Positions 21,781 to 32,269 of a DNA stretch of 64,000 nucleotides are shown here, in pieces. A program made the translations under genes and the position numbers. Within the stretch, counting starts at the first letter, position 1. Each line of letters opens with the position of its first letter. Origin of the DNA: Suillus spraguei (taxonomy: Eukaryota > Basidiomycota > Agaricomycetes > Boletales > Suillaceae); the NCBI GenBank assembly GCA_016800925.1, contig JABCPU010000010.1, forward strand, positions 186,001-250,000, given 5' to 3'. Below the pieces are notes generated by a model. The model was not told where the DNA came from. It saw nothing but the letters and a program-made list of their open reading frames with translations, and did no database searches.

Positions 21781-23415
21781 TTATGTACTACCCCCAATGC
21801 ATCCCGAGGGGGTTCAAAATCAAAGATCTGGGCCGTCGGCACGAGCTCTTTGACTAGCTCATTGTTGAAATGCGAAAGTGCATCAGCTATGACATTCTGG
21901 TGACCTGGAATGTGTTCCACGCGAAGATCAACACCATAAGTGAGTAGGACATCGATAGCTGACAGCAGTAGAGAATTGTAGACAGGTTTTGCCCTGAGTG
22001 AGTCGAATATTGCAACTGTATTGGTGTTATCCACATAAATGAGTAATTTTGCAGGAGGTTCATCCATATTAGCAATAGCATGTATGGCAGAACATACAGC
22101 TAAAGCTTCGAAGAAGAAAATAGTGTCATGTGGAGCAGATGTCGGCAAATAGCATCGACATGCAAAATTGTCGTCCAGAAACCAGAGTCCTAAGCCTTCA
22201 CTTGAAGCATCAGTATAGACTACAACGACTTCATCACTTGACGGATTGAAGTCTAAGCATTTAAATATATGTAGTCCATCTGAGCGCTCAATGTGATGGC
22301 AAGCCAGTGCAACTCGTGTATTAACACATTATTGACATGAATTTGAGCTAGAGTGTTTGTTTTTCCCCTTATTTTGTCATAGAGTACTGATAGTCCTGGC
22401 TTGAGAAGGGGAAAGACATTAAAACTCCATTCACACCATCCTGCTAAGCGTTGAAACTCGCGAAGTGACCACTGATGATTTTTTTGTGTGAAACGACAAA
22501 GTTCTACCACCAATTCTGCCTTTTTATCAGGTGGCAGCGATACTTGCATAGCATTTGGATCAACAGTAAAGCCTATGACCATCAAAGGTGTCCCAGAGAC
22601 CTGCTTTGCATGGTCATGAGGTAAACCAATGGCATCCCATAACTGAAGGAGGCGAGTCTGTTTTGCAGGAAGATAACAGTCATAAGGCTGGTAATACAAT
22701 ACTCGCCCTGCAACCTCAAAGGAGAAAGAGTCGTCCATATAAGTTTTGAGGGCATCAATGAGAAAACAATGAATAGCGATCCAAGCGACTAGCGACATGA
22801 ACGAAATCCAAACTTTGGGAGATCCTCTCCCTCCAAAGTTATTATTCCGATTGATGTGGTGTTGACCATGTACAGTCAAAATTTGTTTGACTTGCCATAA
22901 GGGATGCATAGGTAGACGACGGAAGGCTTGCAAAATGTCGGATTTGAATAAAATTAACTCAACATTAGGATGTTGTGAACGGAACCGGAGTAGGGAGGCT
23001 CCCAGAGAGTGCAGGCCATCAAGCTTAGTTCCTTTGATGGAATCTCGGCTAATCATAGAGTTGAGAGAATAATCACCTGCGGTGTGATCGACAACAAGCC
23101 GTAAATTGTCAGAGTTCGGTTTGGGTGCAGTATGCATGGGAACACTGTACATTCCCAGAAGAAGTTTTCTCCAAAACTCTCAGACACATGTCCCAAACGG
23201 ATTTCTTCTTGAATCTGATCTTCAATAAATTGCAGTTGCATGTCGTTTTTGACACAGGTATGATGAGAATTATCATTGATGGAGGGATACACGTCATCAG
23301 AGGTATCGGCCCATGGCCAGAAACCTTGACGCAAAGATTGACAAACTGACTTAACAAAGGCTTGGTTGGGATGGTCAACAACATCAGGAAAACCCTCCCA
23401 TGTAAACTTAGACAA
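21777..23415 (-). pseudogene. DIRS copy 1 reverse transcriptase and RNase H
   Basis: Frame 1 (23415-23053) begins SKFTWEGFPDVVDHPNQ. After a shift near 23160, frame 2 (23152-22253) has NLRLVVDHTAGDYSLN, motif A aspartate in FKSDILQAFRRLP, and the catalytic box TYMDDSFSF. After another shift near 22270, the RNase H block runs to 21777: VYTDASSEGLGLW (D), FFFEALAVC (E), IYVDNTNTVAIF (D), NVIADALSHF (D). All catalytic residues are present, but the frame is broken twice. Its TGA overlaps the recombinase ATG by four bases. Confidence 0.88.
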
Positions 23416-23788
23416 AGCTGCTCACATTGGATCTTTTTTAGCGCAATTAACGCAAACTAGACATATTAGACAAACTAAGCACCCTAGCCAGACTTTATTG
23501 CTGATTTTCAATTAGCCATACCTTACTGCAATGAGAACAATTTGACTGTCCTTGTAGATGACTAGGAAAGGCTTTACATGCCCTAGGAAACACTGATAGG
23601 AAAACTTTCACACTTCGAATACACGAAAAAATTAATATGATTAAACTCGGGTATCAGGCTACAGCAGCAGTAAAGTACGATCTAAACGAGGAAAACATAG
23701 TGAATGGTGAGATATAGCGAGCAGCGAGGTATCAAGGATTATAGGATACATTGAATTCCTGCAAAATACGGCATGTCAGTGAGATATT

Positions 23789-25540
23789 CTACTCATCGTC
23801 CATGCCATCGAGGTCCAAGAGTGCTAGATCAGTGTCTTTGTCATAGACACCAATTGTGTCACGACGGAAACCTCTGTAAGTAGCAGTAAGTCAGAAATGT
23901 GTACACCAACTTGGATGCAGACTTACTAAACCTCCTCATAGATATCGGCCATCATTTTATGAAACTTGACGGGAGCGGTCCTTTGGATTTTCTCCAACAA
24001 CGCCACGTGGTAGGTATAGATGTCACAGAATTGGTTGCCTGTGAACTTGAAGTTGTCACCTGCCTTGTTCTTCTTTGCAATAAGAGTAGCGTGAATCTGA
24101 CAACAAATAAGATTAATGAGAAGATAAGTGCGAACACGAACTTACAGCTGTGCTGACTATTGCTACCATGGGGATGGGAACCTCTGGCCGACTGGCCTTG
24201 TTCTTCACAATGTCAACAAAGCGTTGCGCAAACTGCGAACCAATAGACTTCGCGTTTTTGAAGAATACCTCGTATAGAGTGTCGACAACAGGCTGCCCTT
24301 GGTATGGTTTCTGTCGTTTTGGTGAAGGAAGACCCTCTGCCTTGATGCGAGGTGTCAGTGCAATGTCAAATTCTTGCCCGAAAAAAAACTAACATCAAAT
24401 ATCTGCGGAAAAATATAGGAATGACTTGCAAGGAGACGGTCAATGATGGCATCGCAGTTATGACTGAGTTGGAAGTATCCTGGGGCATATTTATAGGCGA
24501 CATCCTTGATATCAGTGTGAAACAGGCTTGCATGAGCATTGATCTACAGCATGTGTCAATATTAAACCATGATAAGACAGATCACTTACTAGATTGGCGA
24601 GTGCTGACAAATACTCGTCATCAACATACATCCGTTTCTTAATCAGCACTGTCTTGTGGTGCTTTGCAGCCTGCAATAGGATTTCACGTGCATAGGAGTT
24701 CTTGGCCACAAGTTCAGGGTATCCATGCTTGAAAGCAATGTGTGCTTTGACCTCAAGGATGCCGTGTTGAATCACCTTGCGAAGATCCACATTCTGGTCT
24801 GTAAGTCGAACTGACCCAGTCTTTGTGTAAACAAGATTAGCCATGGGGTCAGCATGCAAAGACTCGGACATGGAGGGCTCAGGTTTGATATCGAAAATGG
24901 AATCTTCATCTTCTTCATCTTCTTCAACTACAGAGGAGTGCTTGTTGCTTTTGCTGACACATTTGAGAGGTTGCGGTCCAAAGGATGACCTCGTCATTGG
25001 AGAGTCCCACATGGGGACCTGTTGAGTAAATTTTGGAAGTTTAGTAGAGTCGGAATCAAAATATAAGTTTCAAACTTACTTCAGCAGCATATTTCTTCTC
25101 TTTCGCACTTGAAGACTTGAATTGAGAGCCCCATACAGGTGGTGGAGGTGTCAGTGACTGGGATGGGTCGTTTTGAGGTCTGCCAGATGTGCTCTTCACA
25201 GGCTTTCCCTGCTGTGCATTGGCAATTGCATTTATCATAGTGAGTCATTGTAACATGTGAGCTAGTAATCCTGACTTACTTTTACTAACTGGCTTGGCTC
25301 GGACCTGTTTTGGAATAGGTGCGATATCGTCAATGGGTGAGCGTTCACGCTTGCGTGTCCACTTTTTTTGAAGTGCTCCCCACACTGCCGCTTGTGAGTG
25401 TGAATTTGTATGATGACATGGTGCTTACCTGGATTTTCTAGAGCCTGGTCTTTTGCTTTGCGTCGTACTTGAACCAAGTGAGTTTTAAGCATGTTGTCAT
25501 GAATTTTGCGCTTACACTGTGGATGCACAGGCGTGTCCAT
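23789..25540 (-). CDS. DUF6532-domain protein, multi-exon
   Basis: This is an Agaricomycete-specific protein family of unknown role, common in repeat-rich regions. The first exon (25540-25429) encodes MDTPVHPQCKRKIHDNML and ends at gtaagc. Exon 2 encodes a basic stretch with KKWTRKRERSPIDDIAP. Then come a proline-rich linker and an acidic patch (EEDEEDEDSIFDIKPE). The DUF6532 body is around VKAHIAFKHGYPELVAK, YAREILLQAAKHH, CDAIIDRLLASHS, FFKNAKSIGSQFAQRF and YTYHVALLEKIQ. The last exon ends GVYDKDTDLALLDLDGMDDE with TAG at 23789-23791. Some inner splice joins, notably exon 2/3, could not be settled, so the intact state is likely but not proven. Confidence 0.75.
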
Positions 25541-26632
25541 TGAAGGCGAGACGAGGTTAGAAGGAGTGAAAAATAAGAAGGAATGAATGTGAGAGTGCGT
25601 TTCTGCTATGGAAAGACCGCTTCAAAAGGTGAGTGAGTGTTTTTTTTTTCATTTGAGTCAGCCACTCAATTTGAAACAGTCTGCCTATTATACCATAACG
25701 CTGAGCGCTGAGCCAGGGTTGACCTTTCCCTGTCTGGCTTAGTCCGCTATTTGGTGAGTTTTTGTCGAAAAACTTAAACACAGCCTTACAAAGTGCTAGT
25801 GCACACACTTGTTTTCTCCTTGGTAATGTTCCTGTCATCGGGAACATTCTTATTGGTGGCCAGATAATCAGATGAAAGGCGTTTCCTCCATTTACCGACT
25901 ACCAAGAAGCATTCTCTTCCCCACTACCACCCTCTATGTTCAGTACATTCAAGTACTATGGTGCTCCCTTCATTTACGAACTATCGACACGCTTTCCCCA
26001 TCACCGCCCTCTATGTTTAGCACGTTCTACTACTTTTCCTCCAGGCTGATAATGGGTCCGTCAGCTGGGCACAGCATTCCTCCATTACGAACTATCGTGC
26101 TTTACTCCCCATTACCACCCTCTTTGTTTAGCATGTTTCATTTACTTTTCCCCCTGGTCCCATCACCCAGGCTAATTGGATGCAGGTCATTTTGTCCATT
26201 TATCATGAAGCAGCCTCCTCTCCATTGCCACCCTCTGTCTGACTCGGACGTGTTCAACTACTGCGCTTCAACTACTGCACCTGGCGAAAGTCATTTACCT
26301 GCGCTGGCATGCTCGGACATGTTCAACTACTGCGCTTGCGAAAGTCATTTACCTGTGCTGGCATGCTCCGGACATAATTAATGAGTTGCTTCCATTGCTG
26401 CAAGATTTGGATTTGCCAATACTGCGCATATGGCATCCTGTCATCACTTACCCAATTTTTTTTACTTCGGTAGAGCCTCGCCTTTGACATGCTGGTGACA
26501 CCACCTCTCTTTTCTGGCCGTCAGAATTGCGATTCACTTGTACTGTTGGGAGACGCGTTGTGAGTGATTTTCAGACACCCAGTGTTCAATTTTTTTCATA
26601 AAATTAATACAGAGCATGCCTCAAATAACATG
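25541..26632. repeat. Divergent intergenic region with degenerate tandem repeats (25880-26370)
   Basis: At least four imperfect units with CCTCCATTTACGAACTAYC, then CCCCATYACCACCCTCTATGTTTAGCAYGTT; the last part repeats TTCAACTACTGCGCTTGCGAAAGTCATTTACCTG. It lies between the 5' ends of two divergent genes, the DUF6532 gene (minus) and the Plavaka-like gene (plus). A run of T and a low-complexity stretch occur near 25640. Confidence 0.65.
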
Positions 26633-28324
26633 TCCGCCTGTGATAAACAACTTGCGTCAATCACAGGTTATAGCCAGTATCTCGCAAAGACCACCAATCC
26701 TGACTGTCACGCCCTATACCTTTCCTCGTGGCAATTTGCTCCAGACCCACCAAACAAAGGAGATATAGATGCTCCTGATCCAGATCATGCCATGTTCGAA
26801 GGTGATTTTTTTGGAACATACACTGAGGACGAGCTCGCATGGCCAGGCTCAGATGACGAGGAGCATTTGGACGAAGACGACTTAGGGTATGACATTGGCC
26901 CGGGTGATCACGATGAATGGGAACCTCCTGCCGCAGTACCAGTGCCTCCGAGTCCTGCCACTCCTGCGCATGGTGAACATCATGACATTGATGGTCATGA
27001 TGATTGGGAACCTCCTGTAGCACCTGTGCCTGTGCACAATGACGCCTTCCACCCACCTACTGCAGATCAAGGCCAAGATGCTCGGCATATGGCACAACAG
27101 CGACTTCACAAACACGAACAGGCACCCACAATTGTCCGGTACCCTGATATACGAGCCGGACAACCTGTTGATGTCGTCAAGCAGCCAAGCAATGCAACCT
27201 ACCATGCACAGCTTGATGACTCGAGCGCAGACAATATTTACACTCCGTTTGCCTCAAAGCTTGATTGGGATATGGCTCGTTGGGCAAAATTACGAGGTTC
27301 AAGCTCAACAGCGTTCTCAGAACTTGTCTCGATCGAGGGTGTAAGTCTGTGCTTCTGTCGAGCACAAGGATAATACGAAAAATACATTCAGTGGAGACTT
27401 ATTGGTAACACTGCACGTCCACATCAGCCACGTCCCCCCGAAATGACATTTTGTCATACTCAAACGATGACAAAGCATCCTACAGTCAAGGCAGTCACCA
27501 TGGACAGGGTTGTGAATGAATATGGCGCCACGCACTTTAACGAATCTCTCGCACATTATGTTGCCAAAGTCACACTTCCTGCCAACACTACCATTACAGC
27601 CAGGCAGCTCAAAGATCGAGCAGCCGATATCCACATCCCATTTTGAACAGTACCAGTCTTTCACAAGGTGAAATGGCTCTCGGCTGATGTTCGTGGTCAT
27701 GACGATTCTCCGGTCACTGTTGATAGTGTCCATGCACGTCCTGGACGGTCAGGAACATTTGCATCCGACAGTGTCGCACCACGATTTGATACTGTGTTTG
27801 TTAATGATGGTACAGGTGGTTCACTCGGCACCAAAGGTAAGTGTTCTGAATCGTTCTATTGACTGGTACTCAGTAGCTAGTACTATTCAACAGGATATCG
27901 AATTGCACAAGTCCGTGTTATATTTTTGATCCCTCCCAAAGCTGTCCCGAAACTTTTCCCATCCACATTCCAGCCCCCTCAACATCTCGCATATGTTGAA
28001 TGGTTCTCTCCCTTCCGCGTACCTAACCGAGATCATGGCTTGCACAAGGTTTCACGCATCATCAAAAATGGAGAACGTATGGCCAGCATTATACCAATCA
28101 GCAACATTCATTGTAGCGTGCATTTGATTCCGCATTTCGGACCTGTGGCTCCTCATGAATGGACCTCTTCCAACGTTCTTGACGAGTGTTCATCATTTTA
28201 TGTACATCAGGAAATTCACACATTCCTTGACGTGCCTTATGCGGATTATTTACACTTAATGCTTGTGAAATTGAATCTACTTGTCCAAAATTTCAATGTG
28301 AATGAATCAGAAAAAAAAAGTTGA
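26633..28324 (+). pseudogene. Plavaka-type transposase gene with central deletion
   Basis: Exon 1 (26633 to about 27340) has an acidic, proline-rich N-terminus with two DxDWEPP-type repeats (HDEWEPPAAVPVPPSPA, HDDWEPPVAPVPV), then the Plavaka signature PFASKLDWDMARWAKLRG and TAFSELVSIEG. It ends at gtaagt; the intron closes at ttcag (about 27391). The text then jumps to the family's C-terminal third: HPTVKAVTMDRVVNEYGATHF, a premature TGA after DIHIPF (27646), VFHKVKW, VDSVHARPGR, then after another intron [31 protein letters not shown] and [14 protein letters not shown]. The central DDE domain that normally separates these parts is absent. Family assignment is from memory. Confidence 0.65.
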
Positions 28325-28565
28325 GATATATTAATATACATGTTTATTGTATTTCGCATCAAAAATATAAGATATGCCAGTGAATGATGTGAGAGAGAGC
28401 AAACAGTTTTGAGATAAGTGGTTAAGCTATTAGCATTTAAGAATGTTGATTTCCTGATGTAATACATACATAGATCAATATAGTTTTGTTACACTGCGCT
28501 AGGTTGCCAATGATTATCGTTAGCCTGCACTGCGCTATCGCTCTTAGAGCCAGCTACTTCAAATT

Positions 28566-29765
28566 TTGACAGCTGTCAAAAAAGTCTCTAATTTATCTAA
28601 GTTTACATGGGAGGGTTTTCCTGATGTACCTATGCACCCGCTGTGGCAAACCAAGCAAGTGCTAACGGTACAAGGTCAACGTCATGTGGATCGTTGCAAT
28701 AACTTTGGAGGACGAGGATCCCCTAAGGTCTGGATCTCGTTTATGTCACTGGTCACTTGGATTGCAATTCATCGCATGCTTATCGATGCTCTTAAACTTT
28801 ATATGGACGACTCTTTTTCATTTGAGCTAGCAGAGCGTATGTTGTACTATTCGCCTTATCAAACTGACTACCCTGAGAAACAGACTCGTCTGTTACAACT
28901 CTGGGACGAGCTCGGAATCCCTCATGATCGTCCCAAACAACTCTTTGGTTCAACTCTGAACATTATTGGTTTCGACGTCGACCCTAACGCTATGTCTGCT
29001 ACTTTGCCGAGGCACAAAAAGAATGAGTTGATCAAGCATCTACGTGACTTTGCCTGTAAAAACTATCGTTGGACGCTTCGCGAATATCAACAGCTTGCCG
29101 GATGGTGCGAATGGAGTTTCAATATTTTCCCTTTGCTCAAACCAGGACTTTCGGCTGTGTATGAGAAGATTCGCGGGAAAATTCAACCACGCGCACGCCT
29201 TCATGTCAACAATCCTATCATTTGCGAACTCACTTGGATGGCTGATCATATGGAACATTTACCTGGGCTCATGTTTTACAAATCTTTGGATTTTGATCCA
29301 TCATCTGATGATGTCGTGGTTGCTTATACCGACGCATCTGGTGTAGGAATGGGTCTCTGGTTCCCTCATGATAACTTTGCGGGTCAATCATCTTTGCCTG
29401 CGGATGCTCCTAAAAACACCATCTTTTTCTTTGAAGCATTGGCGGTTTGCTCCGCAATTCACGCAATCCCTAACATGACAGAAGTCCCACCCCGAATGCT
29501 CATATACACCGATAACACAAATACAGTGTCGATGTTCAACTCTCTCCGTGCGCATCCTCCTTATAATTCCATCATGCTCTCGGCAATGGATGTTCTACTC
29601 GAGTATGAGGTGGACTTACGTGTAGAGCACATTAGTGGATGTGAGAATATGGTTGCAGACGCACTCTCACGATTTCAAAACGAAAGAGTTTTGGAGTTGG
29701 CACCAGATGCCAGCTTTTTTGATTTCGAACCCCCTCGGAATGCGCTGGGGGCAGCAAAAAAATGA
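28566..29765 (+). CDS. DIRS copy 2 RT (deleted) and RNase H ORF
   Basis: 399 codons without a stop. SKFTWEGFPDV is followed directly by PMHPLWQ, whereas copy 1 has about 156 residues between them. The missing part holds the RT fingers and the motif A aspartate (FKSDILQAF in copy 1), so polymerase activity should be lost even though the YMDDSFSF box remains. RNase H residues are complete: AYTDASGVGMGLW, FFFEALAVC, IYTDNTNTVSMF, MVADALSRF. The stop TGA (29763-29765) overlaps the recombinase start ATG (29762-29764). Confidence 0.92.
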   Translation: MTAVKKVSNLSKFTWEGFPDVPMHPLWQTKQVLTVQGQRHVDRCNNFGGRGSPKVWISFMSLVTWIAIHRMLIDALKLYMDDSFSFELAERMLYYSPYQTDYPEKQTRLLQLWDELGIPHDRPKQLFGSTLNIIGFDVDPNAMSATLPRHKKNELIKHLRDFACKNYRWTLREYQQLAGWCEWSFNIFPLLKPGLSAVYEKIRGKIQPRARLHVNNPIICELTWMADHMEHLPGLMFYKSLDFDPSSDDVVVAYTDASGVGMGLWFPHDNFAGQSSLPADAPKNTIFFFEALAVCSAIHAIPNMTEVPPRMLIYTDNTNTVSMFNSLRAHPPYNSIMLSAMDVLLEYEVDLRVEHISGCENMVADALSRFQNERVLELAPDASFFDFEPPRNALGAAKK

Positions 29766-30766
29766 TGCAAGTTTCACTATCATCCAGGCAGCCTGTACGG
29801 CAAGCCTGGACACACGAGCGTCTCTTATACGAACGTTCAGTGGCGCTTGGTTTTGCTATTGATTCCACTACTGCGTCTGTTTACGACTCACATCTCAACT
29901 CTTATATCACTTTCTGTCGGCTGCACCACCTCCCTATTGATCCCACAGTGGATACATTATCTTTTTATGTTGTATGGTTATCACACCATATTGAACCGCG
30001 GTCAGTTGACTCTTATCTTTCGGGCATCGCCAGTCGGCTAGAGGACACATACCCCATGGTACGGGCCGCGCGACGTTCACCCTTGGTTGCACGGACTCTC
30101 CGTGGTTGCAAACGCCGTATGTCAAAACCAATACAAAGGAAGTTACCTTTGTGTGTGGATGACTTGCAACGTGTGCGCTTGTTTTTTGGTTCTTCACTGC
30201 AACATGATGATAGTCTCTTCCTTGCCCTGTTATTCACCGGTTTTGCAACACTCCAACGTCTTGGAGAATTGACCTGGCCAGATGCAATCAGCCATCAGAC
30301 TTACCGGAAGGTGCCTTTACGACACACACTCACTATCACCGACACCGCCATGTCATATACACTGCCTTCCCAGAAGAATGACAGTTTGGGGACTGGCACC
30401 ACTATCCTCATCCCGTCACGTTCTGTTATTGATTTGGATCCTCTTCCGCTCATCCATTGCTATTTGACGTTTCGTGACACTGCATTTCCAAGTCGGCCGG
30501 CACTTTGGTTGTCGAGCACGGGCGCCATACCAACTAGAAGTTGGTTCTTACGACGCTTACGTCGACACTGTGGTAACGCGATGTCAGGACATTCAATGAG
30601 GGCTGGAGGTGCAACTGCACTTGCGATTGCGGGAATGGCTCCAGACCTTATTCAGGCAGCAGGTCGGTGGTCCTCTGATGAATTCAGAAAGTATATCCGC
30701 CAGCATCCTTTTCTGCTCAACGCTTTACTACACCGCTCGGCTCGTGAACGCAACCCTGCTACATGA
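29762..30766 (+). CDS. DIRS copy 2 tyrosine recombinase, intact
   Basis: 334 residues, fully open. The N-terminal core-binding domain includes YDSHLNSYITFCRLHHLPID and RSVDSYLSGIASRLED. The catalytic domain has Arg I in LQRLGELTWPD, HxxR in GHSMRAGGATALA, then GRWSSDEFRKYIRQHP with the tyrosine nucleophile. This enzyme circularises or inserts DIRS cDNA without target duplications. A start four bases before the upstream stop suggests translation by termination and re-initiation. Being intact, it could act on other DIRS copies. Confidence 0.95.
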   Translation: MMQVSLSSRQPVRQAWTHERLLYERSVALGFAIDSTTASVYDSHLNSYITFCRLHHLPIDPTVDTLSFYVVWLSHHIEPRSVDSYLSGIASRLEDTYPMVRAARRSPLVARTLRGCKRRMSKPIQRKLPLCVDDLQRVRLFFGSSLQHDDSLFLALLFTGFATLQRLGELTWPDAISHQTYRKVPLRHTLTITDTAMSYTLPSQKNDSLGTGTTILIPSRSVIDLDPLPLIHCYLTFRDTAFPSRPALWLSSTGAIPTRSWFLRRLRRHCGNAMSGHSMRAGGATALAIAGMAPDLIQAAGRWSSDEFRKYIRQHPFLLNALLHRSARERNPAT

Positions 30767-31093
30767 ACGGATTGACTCACACATGACCTCATTCTTGACT
30801 CAGACTGGATTTCGCCTAATCGCTTGTTTCGACTGGATTTCACCTACTCGCCTGGCACCATGACCACAAAACAACGGAAAAACACATTATAAAAAGAAAA
30901 AAGAAAAAAATAGCCTTATAGCATTTCTATCGTGCCTCCGACACTCAATTCTGGTCTTTTCTTGCCTATTGAAGTCTGTCTCCTAGTTTTATTGCTCATT
31001 CTCAAGCACATCTTATCGAGTCTAGCATCTGTTTTGCCTTACACTGCCGTATCATGTACTTTTCGCTCTCTCAGTTCGCAATAAAACTTGTCT

Positions 31094-31123
31094 GAGTCCC
31101 CCGAGTATGAAACTGGGGGACTC
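31094..31123. repeat. Perfect 9 bp stem-loop GAGTCCCCC/GGGGGACTC
   Basis: Nine perfectly paired, GC-rich bases flank a 12 nt loop. It lies between the end of DIRS copy 2 and the stop of the minus-strand gag-like ORF, in the 3' region of the latter. It is not followed by a T-run that would make it a simple terminator. Confidence 0.6.
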
Positions 31124-31162
31124 CGCTTGCCTAATCGCTGTGAGACACCAGTGTAAATTGAT

Positions 31163-32182
31163 TCAATCGTCATAGTGCCTGCCATCGGAATGGAAGTGGG
31201 ATTCATGGATGTCAGTGAAGGCAGCGAAATCAGAGAGCTCAACTTGGCGTGAGTTTGCGGCTTTGTTTCTAATGGCTTTATCATATCGGATGATCCGCTC
31301 ATGTGACCGTTCGGTTGAACGGTTGAACTTATCATTGATGTATTCTGCATAGGCGGCGAGCTCATCCTCTCTATGAGGGAACGCGAATTTGATTGCACGT
31401 GATGCTCTATTCCAAGCTGCCTGCCATTGTGCTGCAGTGGTAATTTTCTTTGACACTGTTTCCATAGTTTCTGAGAACTTAATCTCGATGTCTCCGATGG
31501 TTTCGGTACATTTGTCAATAGTGCGGGAAGAGGAGATGATGGAGTGCACTGCGTCAAGATTGACACACTTTCCGGCAATGATTTCTGTCCATCCAGCTTC
31601 ATGGAATTCCGGACAACATCTGTGGTACATGAGTTGACGGCGTACTTCTTTGGGATCCTGTGACCAATTGAGGAGAACTTTATTGGTGCGTATGAGGTTA
31701 GCTGAGAGCTGTCCCCCTCTAAAGGTCTTCTCGGCTCGTTCGAGACAATCAAGGTCGAGTTTGCATCGTTTCCGAGCGGACTCTCCTTGCTCAAGACTAT
31801 GCTCTCGTTGAACTTCATCCTCTCTAGGAGGGGGAGTGATTATTTCTTCTGAATGCCGTCTTGCATCAGTTTCTTGTCCTCTGACTCTTTCAATGTCTCT
31901 TGTCCATTCTTCAAGCATGTTGAAGTACGGAGTCGCGATAAAAGATTCAGGTTGGTCTGTAGCTTCACTTGTGGACGTTGTGATAATCTTTGAAATAGTG
32001 ATAAATGCTTCTTGCTTTGAGATGACGGCATGTTTGTATTCTTCAACGACATTGAGGCACTTCTCAACCAAATCTTGTTGGGATAATGTCTGTTCTTCGG
32101 TGTTGCTTTCAAACGAAGTCCCTGGTCTGCCGGGTCCAGTAAGGGACGCTGTGTTTGAGATGACATGTTGTGAATTTGACAT
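31163..32182 (-). CDS. DIRS-type gag-like ORF
   Basis: 339 residues from MSNSQHV (an upstream in-frame ATG at 32269 adds 29). Agaricomycete DIRS elements carry a similar first ORF, with blocks like those here: LIRTNKVLLNWSQDPKEVRR, YHRCCPEFHEAGWTEIIAGK, NLDAVHSI and AIKFAFPHREDELAAYAEYI. It ends at DGRHYDD, without the Cys-rich tail some relatives have. It points away from the RT of copy 2 and is 7.7 kb upstream of copy 1, so it is either the displaced gag of copy 1 or a separate partial insertion. Confidence 0.7.
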   Translation of the reverse strand: MSNSQHVISNTASLTGPGRPGTSFESNTEEQTLSQQDLVEKCLNVVEEYKHAVISKQEAFITISKIITTSTSEATDQPESFIATPYFNMLEEWTRDIERVRGQETDARRHSEEIITPPPREDEVQREHSLEQGESARKRCKLDLDCLERAEKTFRGGQLSANLIRTNKVLLNWSQDPKEVRRQLMYHRCCPEFHEAGWTEIIAGKCVNLDAVHSIISSSRTIDKCTETIGDIEIKFSETMETVSKKITTAAQWQAAWNRASRAIKFAFPHREDELAAYAEYINDKFNRSTERSHERIIRYDKAIRNKAANSRQVELSDFAAFTDIHESHFHSDGRHYDD

Positions 32183-32269
32183 GGAGGTACGACGGAATTT
32201 TGAGTGTAAGTCAGAATTCAATAAATAGCTAAAATATGGCGCAGGACGTGCGCAAGCAGAGATGCTCAA

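Larger units (their letters stand above)
20711..23430 (-). mobile_element. DIRS retrotransposon copy 1, decayed (RT-RNase H-YR)
   Basis: Minus-strand order is RT, RNase H, then tyrosine recombinase, the DIRS arrangement. It starts at the SKFTWEGFPDV block (23412) and ends past the recombinase with AAATAGCCCTATAGCATT (RC of 20713-20733), which is shared with copy 2. Several frame breaks make it inactive. Its gag is not adjacent; the DUF6532 gene lies upstream instead. Confidence 0.9.
28550..30925 (+). mobile_element. DIRS retrotransposon copy 2, 5'-deleted RT, intact recombinase
   Basis: Same order as copy 1 but on the plus strand. It shares the SKFTWEGFPDV start and the 3' terminal AAATAGCCTTATAGCATT (30908-30925). 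It is less decayed than copy 1: both ORFs are open, but the RT has lost about 156 codons. Confidence 0.9.

Noticed and set aside
31039..31818. Minus-strand frame of 259 codons overlapping the gag-like ORF
   Set aside because: Different frame with Ser/Pro-rich low-complexity content; the overlapping 31163-32182 frame has the family motifs.
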